Made by a program: the position numbers and the translations under genes. From NCBI GenBank assembly GCA_019931105.1, contig JAIOUW010000008.1, forward strand, positions 1 through 35,727: 35,727 bases of DNA, written 5' to 3'. Source of the stretch: Flavobacteriaceae bacterium NBU2977 (lineage in GTDB: Bacteria > Bacteroidota > Bacteroidia > Flavobacteriales > Flavobacteriaceae). Positions 12,785 through 21,969 of the stretch are shown piece by piece. The stretch's first letter is position 1. Every line of letters starts with the position of its first letter. Under the pieces are notes generated by a model, which made no database searches, was not told the origin of the DNA, and saw nothing but the letters and a program-made list of their open reading frames with translations.

Positions 12785-13807
12785 TCAGCTTTTCCCTATC
12801 GTGTGTATGTCTACCCGCTCCGAAAATCGTTCCATGACCCAATTGGTTCGGGCAGCCGATTCTCCTGTGCTGGGGCACTTTCCAATACCACGGAGTTCAT
12901 CGACAACACGCTGTACCAAATTGGATTGTATATGGGGAGAGATATCGAAATGAAAAACCTCATCCTTTTTACCGTCCACTTTCAATGTCACTGAATGATC
13001 ACCGAAATATGGGAAGTAAACCTGCCCTTTACTACCTACTATTGTAGTCAATTCCCTATTCGAAGATTCCCCAGTATTAAAAGCCCAAATACCGGTACCC
13101 AGAATTCCATTTGCAAAGCGAAAATTACCGATAGTTATATCCTCAGCAGGATAGGCCCGCGATTGGTTCATCACATAGCCCGAAGCATGGACGATAGGCC
13201 CAAAAAAGAAGTCAAGGGCATCTAACTGGTGAGAGGCCAGGTCGTAAAAATAACCTCCCCCGGCCACTTCGGGCAGAATACGCCAATTGTCAGGGTCTTT
13301 ACTGGCACCAACGATATCGGGGCGTAAAGGTTTATTGAGAACAATCTGAACGTAACGAACATCACCAATAATACCATCGTCAAGAATTTGCTTGATCTTC
13401 AAGAAATTGGGCAACGCCCGGCGATAGTAAGCAACGAAAAGGGGTACGCCGGCCCTTCTACAGGCATTCACCATGCTCATACACTCTGTATGTGTGCGGG
13501 CCATGGGTTTTTCAACGTAGACCGGTTTGCCCAGAGCCGCGGAGCGTAATGTATACTCTTCATGCGAATTGGGCGGAGTTGCAATATAAATGGCATTCAC
13601 TTCGGGATCGGTCAGCAAAGCTTCGGCATTATCATACCATTTGGGCACGCCATGTCTTTCAGCAAAATCTTTGGCTTTCGCACCATCACGACGCATGACC
13701 GCCACCAGCTTTGAACCTTGGGCCTGCTGAAGGGCAGGTCCGCTCTTAACCTCACAAACATTACCAACTCCGATGATTCCCCATCGTACTTCTTCCAACG
13801 GTTTCAT
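12785..13807 (-). CDS. Gfo/Idh/MocA-family NAD(P)-dependent oxidoreductase
   Basis: A 340-residue protein. The start at 13,807 (MKPLEEVRWGIIGVGNVCEV) is chosen over an in-frame ATG at 13,843 because the Rossmann strand then begins close to the N terminus, as in relatives. The nucleotide-binding motif G-V-G-N is at residues 13-17, the 'AIYIATPPNSHEEYTL' strand near 72, and the catalytic-lysine motif E99-K100-P101 in VYVEKPMART. The C-terminal domain includes 'AGGGYFYDLASHQLDALDFF', the substrate-side sheet of the family. Such enzymes oxidise or reduce sugars, inositols and related ketoses. The neighbouring enolase-type remnant and carrier on the same strand suggest a former sugar-acid utilisation cluster. 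Confidence 0.9.
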   Translation of the reverse strand: MKPLEEVRWGIIGVGNVCEVKSGPALQQAQGSKLVAVMRRDGAKAKDFAERHGVPKWYDNAEALLTDPEVNAIYIATPPNSHEEYTLRSAALGKPVYVEKPMARTHTECMSMVNACRRAGVPLFVAYYRRALPNFLKIKQILDDGIIGDVRYVQIVLNKPLRPDIVGASKDPDNWRILPEVAGGGYFYDLASHQLDALDFFFGPIVHASGYVMNQSRAYPAEDITIGNFRFANGILGTGIWAFNTGESSNRELTTIVGSKGQVYFPYFGDHSVTLKVDGKKDEVFHFDISPHIQSNLVQRVVDELRGIGKCPSTGESAARTNWVMERFSERVDIHTIGKS

Positions 13808-14113
13808 GAGGCAGCGTACACCTTTGAAAAAGATCCGATCCAAGCAGGGCGACCGGTCTTCGTTAATAACGGTTTAGAGTTAAGATTTCGGTTCGATGTC
13901 ATAAGTATAGCTTTCATTCCATTTTGTTCAAGGTTGGCATCAAAGGCATTAAGATAGTACAAAATGAACAGAAAACTTTTTGCTACAATAATTTAATGCG
14001 TAAACACATACTTTTACTAACTCGAGAAGTTCGATCATAGAACTCGCGTGACTAGTGCCATATTTGTATTATGTCGAAACCAAAGGGAAAAGGCATACTT
14101 TGATCATTTAACT

Positions 14114-14476
14114 ATGAACCAATCTTTAATCCTGTTAAGACTACTTTTTACATTATCTCTTTTTTTAAAACCTGCCGGGTTTATAGATATTCGGTCGAAT
14201 AGCGGTGTGAAGAAAAATCGCCAGCAACAAGAAATTGTTAAAGAGGAAGCCTTTAAAGTGCTACAAATCAAGTGCAATTTCTGCCATGGTACCAAAAAAA
14301 GGACAGATGTATTTACACTCCAAAATATGGATTCATTGGCACCGGATATTTTCGATCAGGTTTTCGTAAAGAAACGAATGCCCAAAGGGAAGCAACCAAA
14401 ACTAACGATGGGTGAGCAGAAAGCTCTTGAGCGATGGTTGACAACACTGATAAATACATCAGAATCCAATGATTGA
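14114..14476 (+). CDS. Small exported c-type-cytochrome-like protein
   Basis: A 120-residue protein starting at ATG 14,114 with an N-terminal hydrophobic segment (residues 3-22) that is a signal peptide or anchor. A single haem-c attachment motif C54-N-F-C57-H58 follows the helix 'KEEAFKVLQIK'. A candidate distal methionine is in KKRMPKGKQ (about residue 87), and the end 'MGEQKALERWL' looks like the C-terminal helix of cytochrome domains (compare 'L...E...L..W'). Single small domains of this type act in periplasmic electron transfer or as haem modules. It stands alone, with 270 bp of featureless DNA upstream and a convergent gene downstream. Confidence 0.7.
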   Translation: MNQSLILLRLLFTLSLFLKPAGFIDIRSNSGVKKNRQQQEIVKEEAFKVLQIKCNFCHGTKKRTDVFTLQNMDSLAPDIFDQVFVKKRMPKGKQPKLTMGEQKALERWLTTLINTSESND

Positions 14477-14494
14477 TGCATGAAAATGAGTATA

Positions 14495-14529
14495 CCCGCC
14501 GTAAATGTTCCGATGAACACTTCGGCGGG
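14495..14529. terminator. Hairpin between convergent genes
   Basis: CCCGCCG (14,495-14,501) pairs with CGGCGGG (14,523-14,529), and the loop holds a second stem TGTTC/GAACA. There is no strong T-run, so a bidirectional terminator role is likely but not certain. Confidence 0.5.
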
Positions 14530-14556
14530 GCACCAAGCTATTTGTTAGGATAGTTC

Positions 14557-14976
14557 CTAAAATTGTTCGATCAAATAATTGATAAGGTCCGTGGTGGTCA
14601 CCATACCTACCAGTTCGTCATCATCGATAACCGGAATGGCATGGAACTCCTTTTTGGCCAGTATTTCGGCGACCTGTTTGATCGTCATGGTCGAAGATAC
14701 GCTAACGAGTTTTTTGGCCATTACCTGCTCGATAGTGAACATATTGTACACTGTGGTCTCTACCGTTTCTTCGTCTTCATCGACCGCATCGGCAAAACTG
14801 ATCCGCAAAAGATCGGTATAGCTAAGCATACCGATAACTTCTTTGCCGGAAACGACGGGAATATGCCTGATCTTGTGTCTTTTGAAAAGTAGTTCGGCGG
14901 TTTCAAGATTATCCGTTTTATTAAGGGTAATGACGTTTTTAGTCATTATCGTAGAAATTGGAGTTCTTTTTTTCAT
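14557..14976 (-). CDS. CBS-domain-pair protein
   Basis: A 139-residue protein from ATG 14,976 (MKKRTPISTIMTKNV); an in-frame ATG at 14,997 would add seven residues. It consists of two CBS domains: about residues 4-60 (TPISTIMTKNVITLNK to 'IGMLSYTDLLRI') and 82-139 ('VMAKKLVSVSSTMTIKQVAE' to 'VGMVTTTDLINYLIE'). Each shows the 'HxIPVV/IxxxxxIG' core (RHIPVV, HAIPVI). CBS pairs bind adenine nucleotides and regulate partners or act as energy sensors in the cytosol. There is no attached enzyme domain. An acidic linker (DEDEETVE) joins the domains. Confidence 0.88.
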   Translation of the reverse strand: MKKRTPISTIMTKNVITLNKTDNLETAELLFKRHKIRHIPVVSGKEVIGMLSYTDLLRISFADAVDEDEETVETTVYNMFTIEQVMAKKLVSVSSTMTIKQVAEILAKKEFHAIPVIDDDELVGMVTTTDLINYLIEQF

Positions 14977-15101
14977 TTCGAAAGATTTTAAATTCATCTT
15001 AAAAATACTTTCGATACGCCACAGGTACTATGACATAAGTCATACCTGGAATCAAAATGAAGTAAAAAGCAACCCTAAACTATCAAAAAAACGGCTAACG
15101 G

Positions 15102-16670
15102 CTATTTTGCTACATTGACGGCCCTTGTCTCTCGAATTACGGTAACCTTGACCTGACCGGGATAGGTCATATCGGTCTGGATTTTCTGGGAAATCTCAAA
15201 CGACAACTGTGCGGCCTTATCATCACTTACCTTTTCACTTTCAACTATTACACGAAGTTCCCTGCCCGCCTGAATGGCATAGGCCTTCTGAACCCCATTA
15301 AAGGCAAAGGCAATATCTTCAAGGTCTTTTAACCGTTGTATGTATGAATCGAGCACTTGTCTTCTCGCACCTGGCCTCGCTCCGCTGATCGCATCGCATA
15401 CCTGTACTATTGGCGATATCAAGGTTTTCATTTCAATTTCATCATGGTGCGCGCCAATGGCATTGCAGACATCTGGTTTTTCACCATATTTTTCTGCCCA
15501 TTGCATGCCCAAAATGGCGTGAGGGGTTTCTACTTCTGCTTCCGTATTAGGAACTTTTCCGATATCGTGCAATAGACCGGCACGTTTGGCCAACTTCGGG
15601 TTCAAGCCGAGTTCCGAAGCCATAACGCCGCAAAGTTTTGCCACTTCACGGGAATGTTGTAAAAGATTCTGTCCGTACGAAGATCGGTACTTCATGCGGC
15701 CAACCGCTCTGACCAATTCAGGATGCAGCCCATGTATGCCCAAATCGATGACCGTACGTTTGCCAATCTCGACAATTTCATTTTCAATCTGTTTTTCGGT
15801 CTTTTTTACAATTTCTTCGATCCTAGCGGGGTGGATTCTTCCATCAGTCACCAATTTATGCAAAGAAAGCCTTGCCACTTCGCGGCGAACCGAGTCAAAA
15901 CATGAAAGAATGATGGCCTCGGGGGTGTCGTCAACGACGATCTCAACACCAGTCGCGGCTTCCAAGGCCCTAATATTTCGACCTTCCCGACCTATTATTC
16001 TGCCCTTGACATCATCGGATTCCAAATTAAACACCGAGACACAATTCTCCACCGCTTCTTCGGTACCTATGCGCTGAATGGTATTGACCACTATTTTTCG
16101 TGCTTCTTGTTGTGCCGTAAGTTTGGCCTCCTCCAAAGTGGACTGAATGTAGGCCATGGCATCGGTCTTGGCGGTTTCCTTCAAAGATTCCAACAATTGG
16201 CTCTTTGCATCATCTGCCGACAGACCCGAGATTACCTCCAACTGCTGAACCTGGCTTTTGTGCAGTTTTTCAAGTTCCGCTTGTTTCTTGTCATAGAATT
16301 CCGCACGATGTTCGACTTCTTTTATCTTGTTCTCAAGCTGATCGTTCAGTTTTTTGTTCTTTGCCAGTTCATTGCTGACCTGAGATTCTTTATCGCGGGT
16401 ACGCTTTTCGGCCTCATTGATTTTCTTATCCTTACCGATGATCACTTTTTCATGTTCGGCCTTTAGTTCCAAAAACTTTTCCTTAGCCTGAAAGATCTTA
16501 TCTTTTTTGATGTTCTCTCCCTCAATTTTGGCATTCTTAAGAATGGCTTCAGATTCTTTTTTGGCATTGGCAAGCGTTTTCGAGGCTTTGCCCTTTTCAA
16601 GAAACTTGGCAATGGCGAACCCAATGGCGAGTCCGATTATTGCCGCAATTATCATCATAATACTGTCCAT
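15102..16670 (-). CDS. rny: Ribonuclease Y
   Basis: A 522-residue protein, the usual length for RNase Y, starting at ATG 16,670 ([20 protein letters not shown]); an upstream in-frame ATG at 16,718 would put 16 residues before the membrane anchor. Domain order: N-terminal membrane helix (3-22), long charged coiled coil (about 25-200), KH domain with G-R-E-G-R-N near 225, and HD domain with '[11 protein letters not shown]' and '[11 protein letters not shown]' (His-Asp metal pair, about 350-385). It is a membrane-bound endoribonuclease that starts mRNA turnover. It lies downstream of zapA and the candidate 6S RNA on the same strand. Confidence 0.97.
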   Translation of the reverse strand: MDSIMMIIAAIIGLAIGFAIAKFLEKGKASKTLANAKKESEAILKNAKIEGENIKKDKIFQAKEKFLELKAEHEKVIIGKDKKINEAEKRTRDKESQVSNELAKNKKLNDQLENKIKEVEHRAEFYDKKQAELEKLHKSQVQQLEVISGLSADDAKSQLLESLKETAKTDAMAYIQSTLEEAKLTAQQEARKIVVNTIQRIGTEEAVENCVSVFNLESDDVKGRIIGREGRNIRALEAATGVEIVVDDTPEAIILSCFDSVRREVARLSLHKLVTDGRIHPARIEEIVKKTEKQIENEIVEIGKRTVIDLGIHGLHPELVRAVGRMKYRSSYGQNLLQHSREVAKLCGVMASELGLNPKLAKRAGLLHDIGKVPNTEAEVETPHAILGMQWAEKYGEKPDVCNAIGAHHDEIEMKTLISPIVQVCDAISGARPGARRQVLDSYIQRLKDLEDIAFAFNGVQKAYAIQAGRELRVIVESEKVSDDKAAQLSFEISQKIQTDMTYPGQVKVTVIRETRAVNVAK

Positions 16671-16694
16671 GGTTTGAAAATTAACTGTTAATCT

Positions 16695-16872
16695 AAAAAG
16701 GCAGATGCATCTCAACAAAAATGTTCATCGACGCCCTGGCCGTTTATTGTGTCCACGCCTTTTGGCACGGTACAAAAAAACCCACATTGGAGAAGTTTTG
16801 TACAAACTCCATAAAACAGGTTTAGGGCTACAAGACTGATCAAGGATCCTTATACTAGTAAGGCCTGCTTTT
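16695..16872 (-). ncRNA. ssrS: Candidate 6S RNA (6S-Flavo type)
   Basis: The 295-bp gap between zapA and rny has no gene but folds well on the - strand. The closing stem is AAAAGCAG (16,872-16,865) with CTGCCTTTTT (16,704-16,695; one bulged C), which also ends in a T-run. Within are a CCTTA/TAAGG hairpin (about 16,847-16,863) and a long central arm: AAACC...TGGAG with CTCCA...GGGTTT around 16,780-16,832. The length (about 178 nt), long rod with internal loops, and location next to zapA agree with 6S RNA, which binds the housekeeping RNA polymerase. A covariance-model search would decide. Confidence 0.55.
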
Positions 16873-16965
16873 ACAATCTAAACTCACCCTTTTTAAACAA
16901 ATTAATGTTGAGTTCGTCAAAAGATATTACCAATGTGGGCAGTAACTATATTTATTTAAAAGAAC

Positions 16966-17262
16966 TTATTTTATGCCAAGCTTCGTGTTGACCAAGCCAT
17001 CGAGCGCTTTTAAGCGCTCCAGCGCTTCCAAATTGCCCTGAGATTGATCAATGCCTTTTTGCTCTATTTTCGAGGCAAACTGTAGGGCACACATGGCAAG
17101 AACGTCTTGCTTATCCCTAACGGCATAGCTCTGCTCGAACTTCTTGGCCAGCTGTTCTATGTTTTTTGCCGCTTTTCGCAACCCCTCTTCTTGACTTGGG
17201 TCAATGGTCAGGGGATAAACCCTGTCCGCGATAGAAAGCTTGATTTTGAGCTTTTCCGACAT
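16966..17262 (-). CDS. zapA: Cell division protein ZapA
   Basis: A 98-residue protein with the ZapA plan: an N-terminal beta-rich part (KLKIKLSIADRVYPLTID), 'EEGLRKAAKNIEQLAKKFEQ' starting the long helix, and a coiled C-terminal helix with 'DVLAMCALQFASKI'. ZapA binds FtsZ and bundles its filaments at the division ring. It lies 12 bp after the coiled-coil gene on the same strand, and the candidate 6S RNA and rny follow. Confidence 0.92.
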   Translation of the reverse strand: MSEKLKIKLSIADRVYPLTIDPSQEEGLRKAAKNIEQLAKKFEQSYAVRDKQDVLAMCALQFASKIEQKGIDQSQGNLEALERLKALDGLVNTKLGIK

Positions 17263-17274
17263 ACTATTATAACA

Positions 17275-17565
17275 TCACTCCGAGAGCTGCGATATGCAAT
17301 GATCCAGCTCTCTGATCAATGTATTGATTTTAAGCTTAGCTTCTGTTTTATTGGTATTACTGCCAAGCATCGAATTGGCGAGTCTTAATGAATTGTACTT
17401 TTCTTCCCATTCCGAAACGGTGGTCTTGGTATTGTCTCGATCGTTTCGCAAAGAAATCAGTTCGTTCTCCAGCTTGGTATTGGTTTGGCTGAGCAACTCC
17501 ATCTTATGCAATAACTTACTGATCTTATTTTCAAGGGAATCAACGATTTTGACCAATTCACTCAT
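17275..17565 (-). CDS. Small coiled-coil protein, ZapB-like
   Basis: A 96-residue protein that is almost entirely heptad-patterned coiled coil (about residues 5-65: 'VDSLENKISKLLHKMELLSQ', then 'LENELISLRNDRDNTK'), followed by 'SLRLANSMLG' and a short helical tail 'INTLIRELDHCISQL'. Its position just before zapA is conserved in Bacteroidota, and the size and coiled-coil nature recall ZapB, so a role at the division septum is likely. That is inference from context; the sequence itself is low in distinctive motifs. Confidence 0.7.
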   Translation of the reverse strand: MSELVKIVDSLENKISKLLHKMELLSQTNTKLENELISLRNDRDNTKTTVSEWEEKYNSLRLANSMLGSNTNKTEAKLKINTLIRELDHCISQLSE

Positions 17566-17588
17566 ACTCTAATTCAATGCTCATCAAA

Positions 17589-17619
17589 CAAAGTTAACAT
17601 ACATCTGACGACTTAGCAA
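17589..17619 (-). promoter_or_regulatory. Promoter of the zapB-like/zapA/6S/rny cluster
   Basis: Read on the - strand: TTG (17,619-17,617), 20 bp, TAACTTTG (17,596-17,589). This fits the flavobacterial -33/-7 consensus (TTG and TANNTTTG, about 20 bp apart), and it lies 23 bp before the ATG at 17,565. Confidence 0.65.
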
Positions 17620-17701
17620 TACTTTTCACAATTATTCTCAAGCATACTTTTATCGAAGAAATATCGTTGAATAACATGTACACGATTTTTATGGAACAGA
17701 G

Positions 17702-17733
17702 TTGCACCTATTGCATGCGAATAATTACTTTCG
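17702..17733 (+). promoter_or_regulatory. Possible promoter of the M23/TonB operon
   Basis: TTG (17,702-17,704), 21 bp, TACTTTCG (17,726-17,733) differs from TANNTTTG at one base. It lies 17 bp before the ATG. Confidence 0.35.
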
Positions 17734-17750
17734 TATCCATTTAAATAGCT

Positions 17751-19448
17751 ATGGTCAGAGCAATCATCTTTTTACTCCTTGCCCCATTTTTTTCTTCGAC
17801 GGTCTTCGCCCAAGAAAAATATCCTCAAGACACATTCCGGTCTCCCCTTGATATTCCTTTGGTACTGGCCGGTACTTTCGGTGAGCTTAGATCGAACCAT
17901 TTTCATGGCGGGATCGATATAAAAACACAACAGCGGCAAGGGCTTCCCGTTTATGCCATAGGCGATGGCAGTGTTACGCGCATAAAGGTCTCTTTATGGG
18001 GTTACGGCAAGGTGCTCTATGTGGCGCACCCAAACGGTTACACCTCTGTTTATGCACATCTTCAGAAATTTTCCCCTGAGATAGAAGAATACATCAAAAA
18101 GGTACAATATCAAAAAAGATCGTATGAGGTCGAGGTATTTCCCGACTATGGCGAGGTCAAGGTCGAAAAAGGCAAGGTCATCGCCTATAGCGGTAATACC
18201 GGAGGGTCTTCTGGGCCACACCTACATTTCGAAATACGGAACAGTATCTCGGAAAAACCGACAAATCCCCTGCTATATGGATTGGAAGTGCGAGACGCTA
18301 CCAATCCAATATTGAACAGACTATATGCTTATCCACTTTCAGAGGATGCCCAAGTCAACCAAAATGCAAACAAGGTCGAGGTCAACTTCACCAAACAAAA
18401 AGATGGATCCTTTCTTGCCGACAAAGTAACGGCCATAGGTACGATAGGTTTCGGTTTTGTAGGTTATGACAGACAAGATCTGGCAGCCAATAAGAATGGC
18501 GTCTATTCGGTGCGACAATTGGTAAACGGCAAGGAGTACACAAATTATGACTTTGAGAGTTTTTCATACTCAGAGACGCGTTATATCAATACATTGATCG
18601 ATTTTGACCACTACGCCAAATACCGTTCAAAAATTCAGAAGCTCTTCAAATCGCCCGGTAATCGACTTAGCATTTACAATACGCTTGAAAACGACGGGAA
18701 GATCAATATTAAGGAAGGATTATCGTACAATGTAGAGGTTCTCATACAGGATCTTGCCGGAAACACGACCAAGGTGGTCATTCCGGTGGAAGGAAGACAA
18801 GCGCAGCTGAAGTCGGAAAGGGCCTCGGAAAAAACCGACACCTATGTGATCGCCAAAAAGCCCAACAATTACGATCTTGGCGGTGCAAAGGTCTATTTTC
18901 CCGCAAATACCTTTTATGACGATTTCTATATCGATCTAAAAAAAGGAAAGGATACTGTGACGATTCACCACAACGGGGTGCCGGCCCACAGGAACTTTAC
19001 CATTACTTTCGATGTTTCAAAATATTCAGAAGAAGATCTTAAGCAGCTTTTTATAGCTCGCCTTGACGATAAGCTAAGGCCCGAATTTGCATCTACCTTT
19101 AAAAGGGGAAGCACTTTCACTACTCGAACACGTAACCTGGGCACTTACGCTTTGGCCAAAGATACTGTCGCTCCAAAGGTAAGCACCAAAAACTTTAAGG
19201 AAAAACAGTGGCTGAACAATTACAAATATTTGAGCCTTCGTATTTCAGATGACCTTAGCGGTATAGACACCTACTCGGCAACGCTCAATGGTGAATGGAT
19301 CTTGATGGAATACGAACCCAAGACCAAGACGTTGACCTACAATTTCGACGACAAGATATTGGACAAGAAACAATGCGAACTTAAGGTCGTCGTCACCGAC
19401 AACGTCGGAAACACTACAACACACATTACTTCTTTTTATAGAAAATAG
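17751..19448 (+). CDS. Secreted M23 (LytM-type) metallopeptidase
   Basis: A 565-residue protein with a type I signal peptide (1-20, ending VFAQ) and an M23 domain near the N terminus. The zinc site is visible as H52-G-G-I-D56 (NHFHGGIDIKT) and the HLHFE motif near 157-161, with 'SSGPHLHFEIR' and 'VYAHLQKFS' before it. The remaining 380 residues contain beta-rich segments ('FYDDFYIDLKKG', 'VSTKNFKEKQWLNNY', 'LRISDDLSGIDTYSATLNG'), probably immunoglobulin-like domains. It is expected to cut cell-wall peptide bridges or act in envelope remodelling. Only 3 bp separate it from the receptor gene, so the two are translated from one message. Confidence 0.93.
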   Translation: MVRAIIFLLLAPFFSSTVFAQEKYPQDTFRSPLDIPLVLAGTFGELRSNHFHGGIDIKTQQRQGLPVYAIGDGSVTRIKVSLWGYGKVLYVAHPNGYTSVYAHLQKFSPEIEEYIKKVQYQKRSYEVEVFPDYGEVKVEKGKVIAYSGNTGGSSGPHLHFEIRNSISEKPTNPLLYGLEVRDATNPILNRLYAYPLSEDAQVNQNANKVEVNFTKQKDGSFLADKVTAIGTIGFGFVGYDRQDLAANKNGVYSVRQLVNGKEYTNYDFESFSYSETRYINTLIDFDHYAKYRSKIQKLFKSPGNRLSIYNTLENDGKINIKEGLSYNVEVLIQDLAGNTTKVVIPVEGRQAQLKSERASEKTDTYVIAKKPNNYDLGGAKVYFPANTFYDDFYIDLKKGKDTVTIHHNGVPAHRNFTITFDVSKYSEEDLKQLFIARLDDKLRPEFASTFKRGSTFTTRTRNLGTYALAKDTVAPKVSTKNFKEKQWLNNYKYLSLRISDDLSGIDTYSATLNGEWILMEYEPKTKTLTYNFDDKILDKKQCELKVVVTDNVGNTTTHITSFYRK

Positions 19449-19451
19449 TAC

Positions 19452-21917
19452 GTGAAATGCGCTAGGTACATTCTTCTATTGCTGCTTTGTGGTCTTGACC
19501 TTATAAATGCTCAAACGGCCACGATTACGGGAGTAGTACTGGAAGAAGGAAACAAACCACTTGGCGATGTCAACATTTCTTCGATATCGAACGGCACCTC
19601 TACCACATCGGATGGGTTCTACGTACTGTCCATTACCGCCGATCAGGCCACCACAATAACTTTTTCGCACATTGGCCATGAAAACATCGTTCTTGAAAAC
19701 CTCGTGCTCACCACCAACGAGACCTATGAGTTCAATCCGGTGATGAAAAAGGATACGATACAAGTTGACGGCGTCACCGTTACCCCTACCGGCGAAAAGA
19801 GTGTCGATAATATATTGGTGGTTTCACCCAATGTAATCCGTAAAATCCCGGGTGCCAATGCAGGGGTAGAAAACGTTTTGAAGTTACTGCCGGGCGTGGC
19901 CTCGAACAACGAGCTAAGCACCCAATACTCGGTAAGGGGAGGCAACTATGACGAGAACTTGGTCTATATCAATGAAATTGAGGTATATAGGCCCTTCTTG
20001 ATTCGATCGGCCCAACAAGAAGGGTTTAGTTTCGTAAATAGTGACATGGTGCAGAACGTGAAGTTTTCTTCCGGAGGGTTTCAGGCCAAATATGGAGATA
20101 AATTGTCGTCGGTATTGGATATCACCTATAAAAATCCGATTGCCCTTGGTATTCAGATGGACCTCAGCTTGTTAGGTGCCAGCGCCGCCATCGAGACCAT
20201 TTCTAAAAATAAGAACTTTAGCAGCGTTTCGGGGCTGCGCTATAGAAACAACTCGATTTTGGTCAATAGCCAACAGACCAAGGCCAATTTCAATCCTACT
20301 TTCGTCGATTTACAAAGCTATCTCACTTTTCGATTTTCGAAAAAACTACATTTCAATTTTTTGGGCAATGTATCGGTAAACGACTATCGTAACGAACCTA
20401 TCAGTAGACAGACCAATTTTGGTACTCTAACAGACCCTCGGGCATTGATAGTCGACTATGAGGGCAATGAAAAGAACAGATACAATACGGCCCTTGGGGC
20501 ATTGAAAGCAACATATTTGATCGAGGATAACTTGGCGTTAAAATTAATTTCATCGATTTATCATACGACCGAAGAAGAGCATTCAGACATTATAGCAACT
20601 TATGAATTAGGGGAGGTCGACACGAATCTCGACAGTTCAGATCTTGGCGATGCCACTGCATCAAAAGGAATAGGTTCGCAGCGCAACAGGGCCCGAAACA
20701 ATCTAGATGCACTTATTTTCAACCTTGCCCAAAAAGGCTTTTACACCAAAGATGAAAGTGTACTGGAATGGGGCATAAAATATACCCATGAAGACATTCG
20801 AGACGAATTGAGGGAGTCGGAATTCATAGATTCGGCAGGTTTTTCGGTACGTCCCCCAAGGTCCGGGTTCGTGAACGATCAACCCGAAGACCCGTTCAAC
20901 GCACCCATAGAACCTTATACCGGAATTACCTCACGAAACCTTATCAAAACGAACCGCTTCTCAGGTTTTGCCCAATTTAGCCAAAGACATGACTGGAGCG
21001 GAAATGTATTCTATTATAACCTTGGCGCAAGATCTCAATACTGGACAGTGAGCGGAACAAATGTCACCAAAGTATCAAATGTGGTATTCAGCCCAAGAGT
21101 GCAATTTGCCCTTAAACCGGATTGGAAAAAAGACATGCTTTTTAGGCTTTCGGGCGGTGTTTACCACCAACCTCCTTTCTATAGGGAATTGCGCGACAGT
21201 ACGGGAATAGTACGGTCGAATGTCAGGGCACAAAAATCACTTCATATCGTTTACGGAAGCGAATATAGTTTTCTGCTTTGGGGCCGACCGTTTACCATGG
21301 TCAATGAGGCCTATTATAAGAACCTTGAGAATGTCAATCCATATACATTGCAAGATGTTCGCATTCGATATGCCGCGAAAAACAATGCATCTGCCTATGT
21401 ATACGGCGCAGAATTTCGATTGAACGGTGCTTTCGTGCCGGGCACCGAGTCTTGGCTTAGCATAGGTTATTTAAAAACGGAAGAAAACATAAACGAAAGA
21501 GGTTACATTTCGAGACCCACCGACCAGCGGTTAAAAGTGGGCATCCTGTTTCAAGATTATATTCCCGATATGCCCAATTTGCGCATGTTTCTCAACCTGC
21601 TCTATAGCACCGGTGTGCCGGGCGGGTCTCCAAGCTATGCCGACCCCTACATATTTCAAAACAGATTAAGGGATTATAAACGTGCCGATTTGGGAATTTC
21701 CCATATTTTTGTGGGTGGTGAAACGAAATACCCTAAAAAACATTGGCTCGGCAACCTTAAAGAATTAAGTGCAGGTGTCGAGGTCTTTAACCTTTTTAAC
21801 AACCAGAACTCCATCACCAACACATGGGTGAGGGACGTTGACAGTAAAAATGAGTTCGCCATCCCTAATTTCATGACATCGCGGGTACTGAACCTCCGAT
21901 TGAAAATGCGCTTTTAA
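19452..21917 (+). CDS. TonB-dependent outer-membrane receptor
   Basis: An 821-residue protein. The only suitable start is GTG 19,452, three bases after the M23 stop. Residues 1-20 are a signal peptide ending NAQ. A carboxypeptidase-regulatory-like beta-sandwich follows (about 22-105: 'ATITGVVLEEGNKPLGDVNI', 'DGFYVLSI', 'ITFSHIGHENIVL'). The plug domain comes next (about 115-225, with 'IPGANAGVENVLKLLPGV', 'YSVRGGNYDENLVYINEIEV' and 'SSGGFQAKYGDKLSSVLDI'), then the beta-barrel up to the terminal aromatic residue (LNLRLKMRF). It imports an unknown ligand. No SusD partner is present, so it is not a typical polysaccharide locus. Confidence 0.95.
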   Translation: MKCARYILLLLLCGLDLINAQTATITGVVLEEGNKPLGDVNISSISNGTSTTSDGFYVLSITADQATTITFSHIGHENIVLENLVLTTNETYEFNPVMKKDTIQVDGVTVTPTGEKSVDNILVVSPNVIRKIPGANAGVENVLKLLPGVASNNELSTQYSVRGGNYDENLVYINEIEVYRPFLIRSAQQEGFSFVNSDMVQNVKFSSGGFQAKYGDKLSSVLDITYKNPIALGIQMDLSLLGASAAIETISKNKNFSSVSGLRYRNNSILVNSQQTKANFNPTFVDLQSYLTFRFSKKLHFNFLGNVSVNDYRNEPISRQTNFGTLTDPRALIVDYEGNEKNRYNTALGALKATYLIEDNLALKLISSIYHTTEEEHSDIIATYELGEVDTNLDSSDLGDATASKGIGSQRNRARNNLDALIFNLAQKGFYTKDESVLEWGIKYTHEDIRDELRESEFIDSAGFSVRPPRSGFVNDQPEDPFNAPIEPYTGITSRNLIKTNRFSGFAQFSQRHDWSGNVFYYNLGARSQYWTVSGTNVTKVSNVVFSPRVQFALKPDWKKDMLFRLSGGVYHQPPFYRELRDSTGIVRSNVRAQKSLHIVYGSEYSFLLWGRPFTMVNEAYYKNLENVNPYTLQDVRIRYAAKNNASAYVYGAEFRLNGAFVPGTESWLSIGYLKTEENINERGYISRPTDQRLKVGILFQDYIPDMPNLRMFLNLLYSTGVPGGSPSYADPYIFQNRLRDYKRADLGISHIFVGGETKYPKKHWLGNLKELSAGVEVFNLFNNQNSITNTWVRDVDSKNEFAIPNFMTSRVLNLRLKMRF

Positions 21918-21969
21918 AGTGGGCAAATAAACATACTAATTAGGTGAATTTCAATGAAGATGATTTGAT

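Noticed and set aside
15586-16466. Long + strand frames opposite RNase Y
   Set aside because: Shadows of a well-conserved gene on the - strand; they show no motif, signal peptide or start context.
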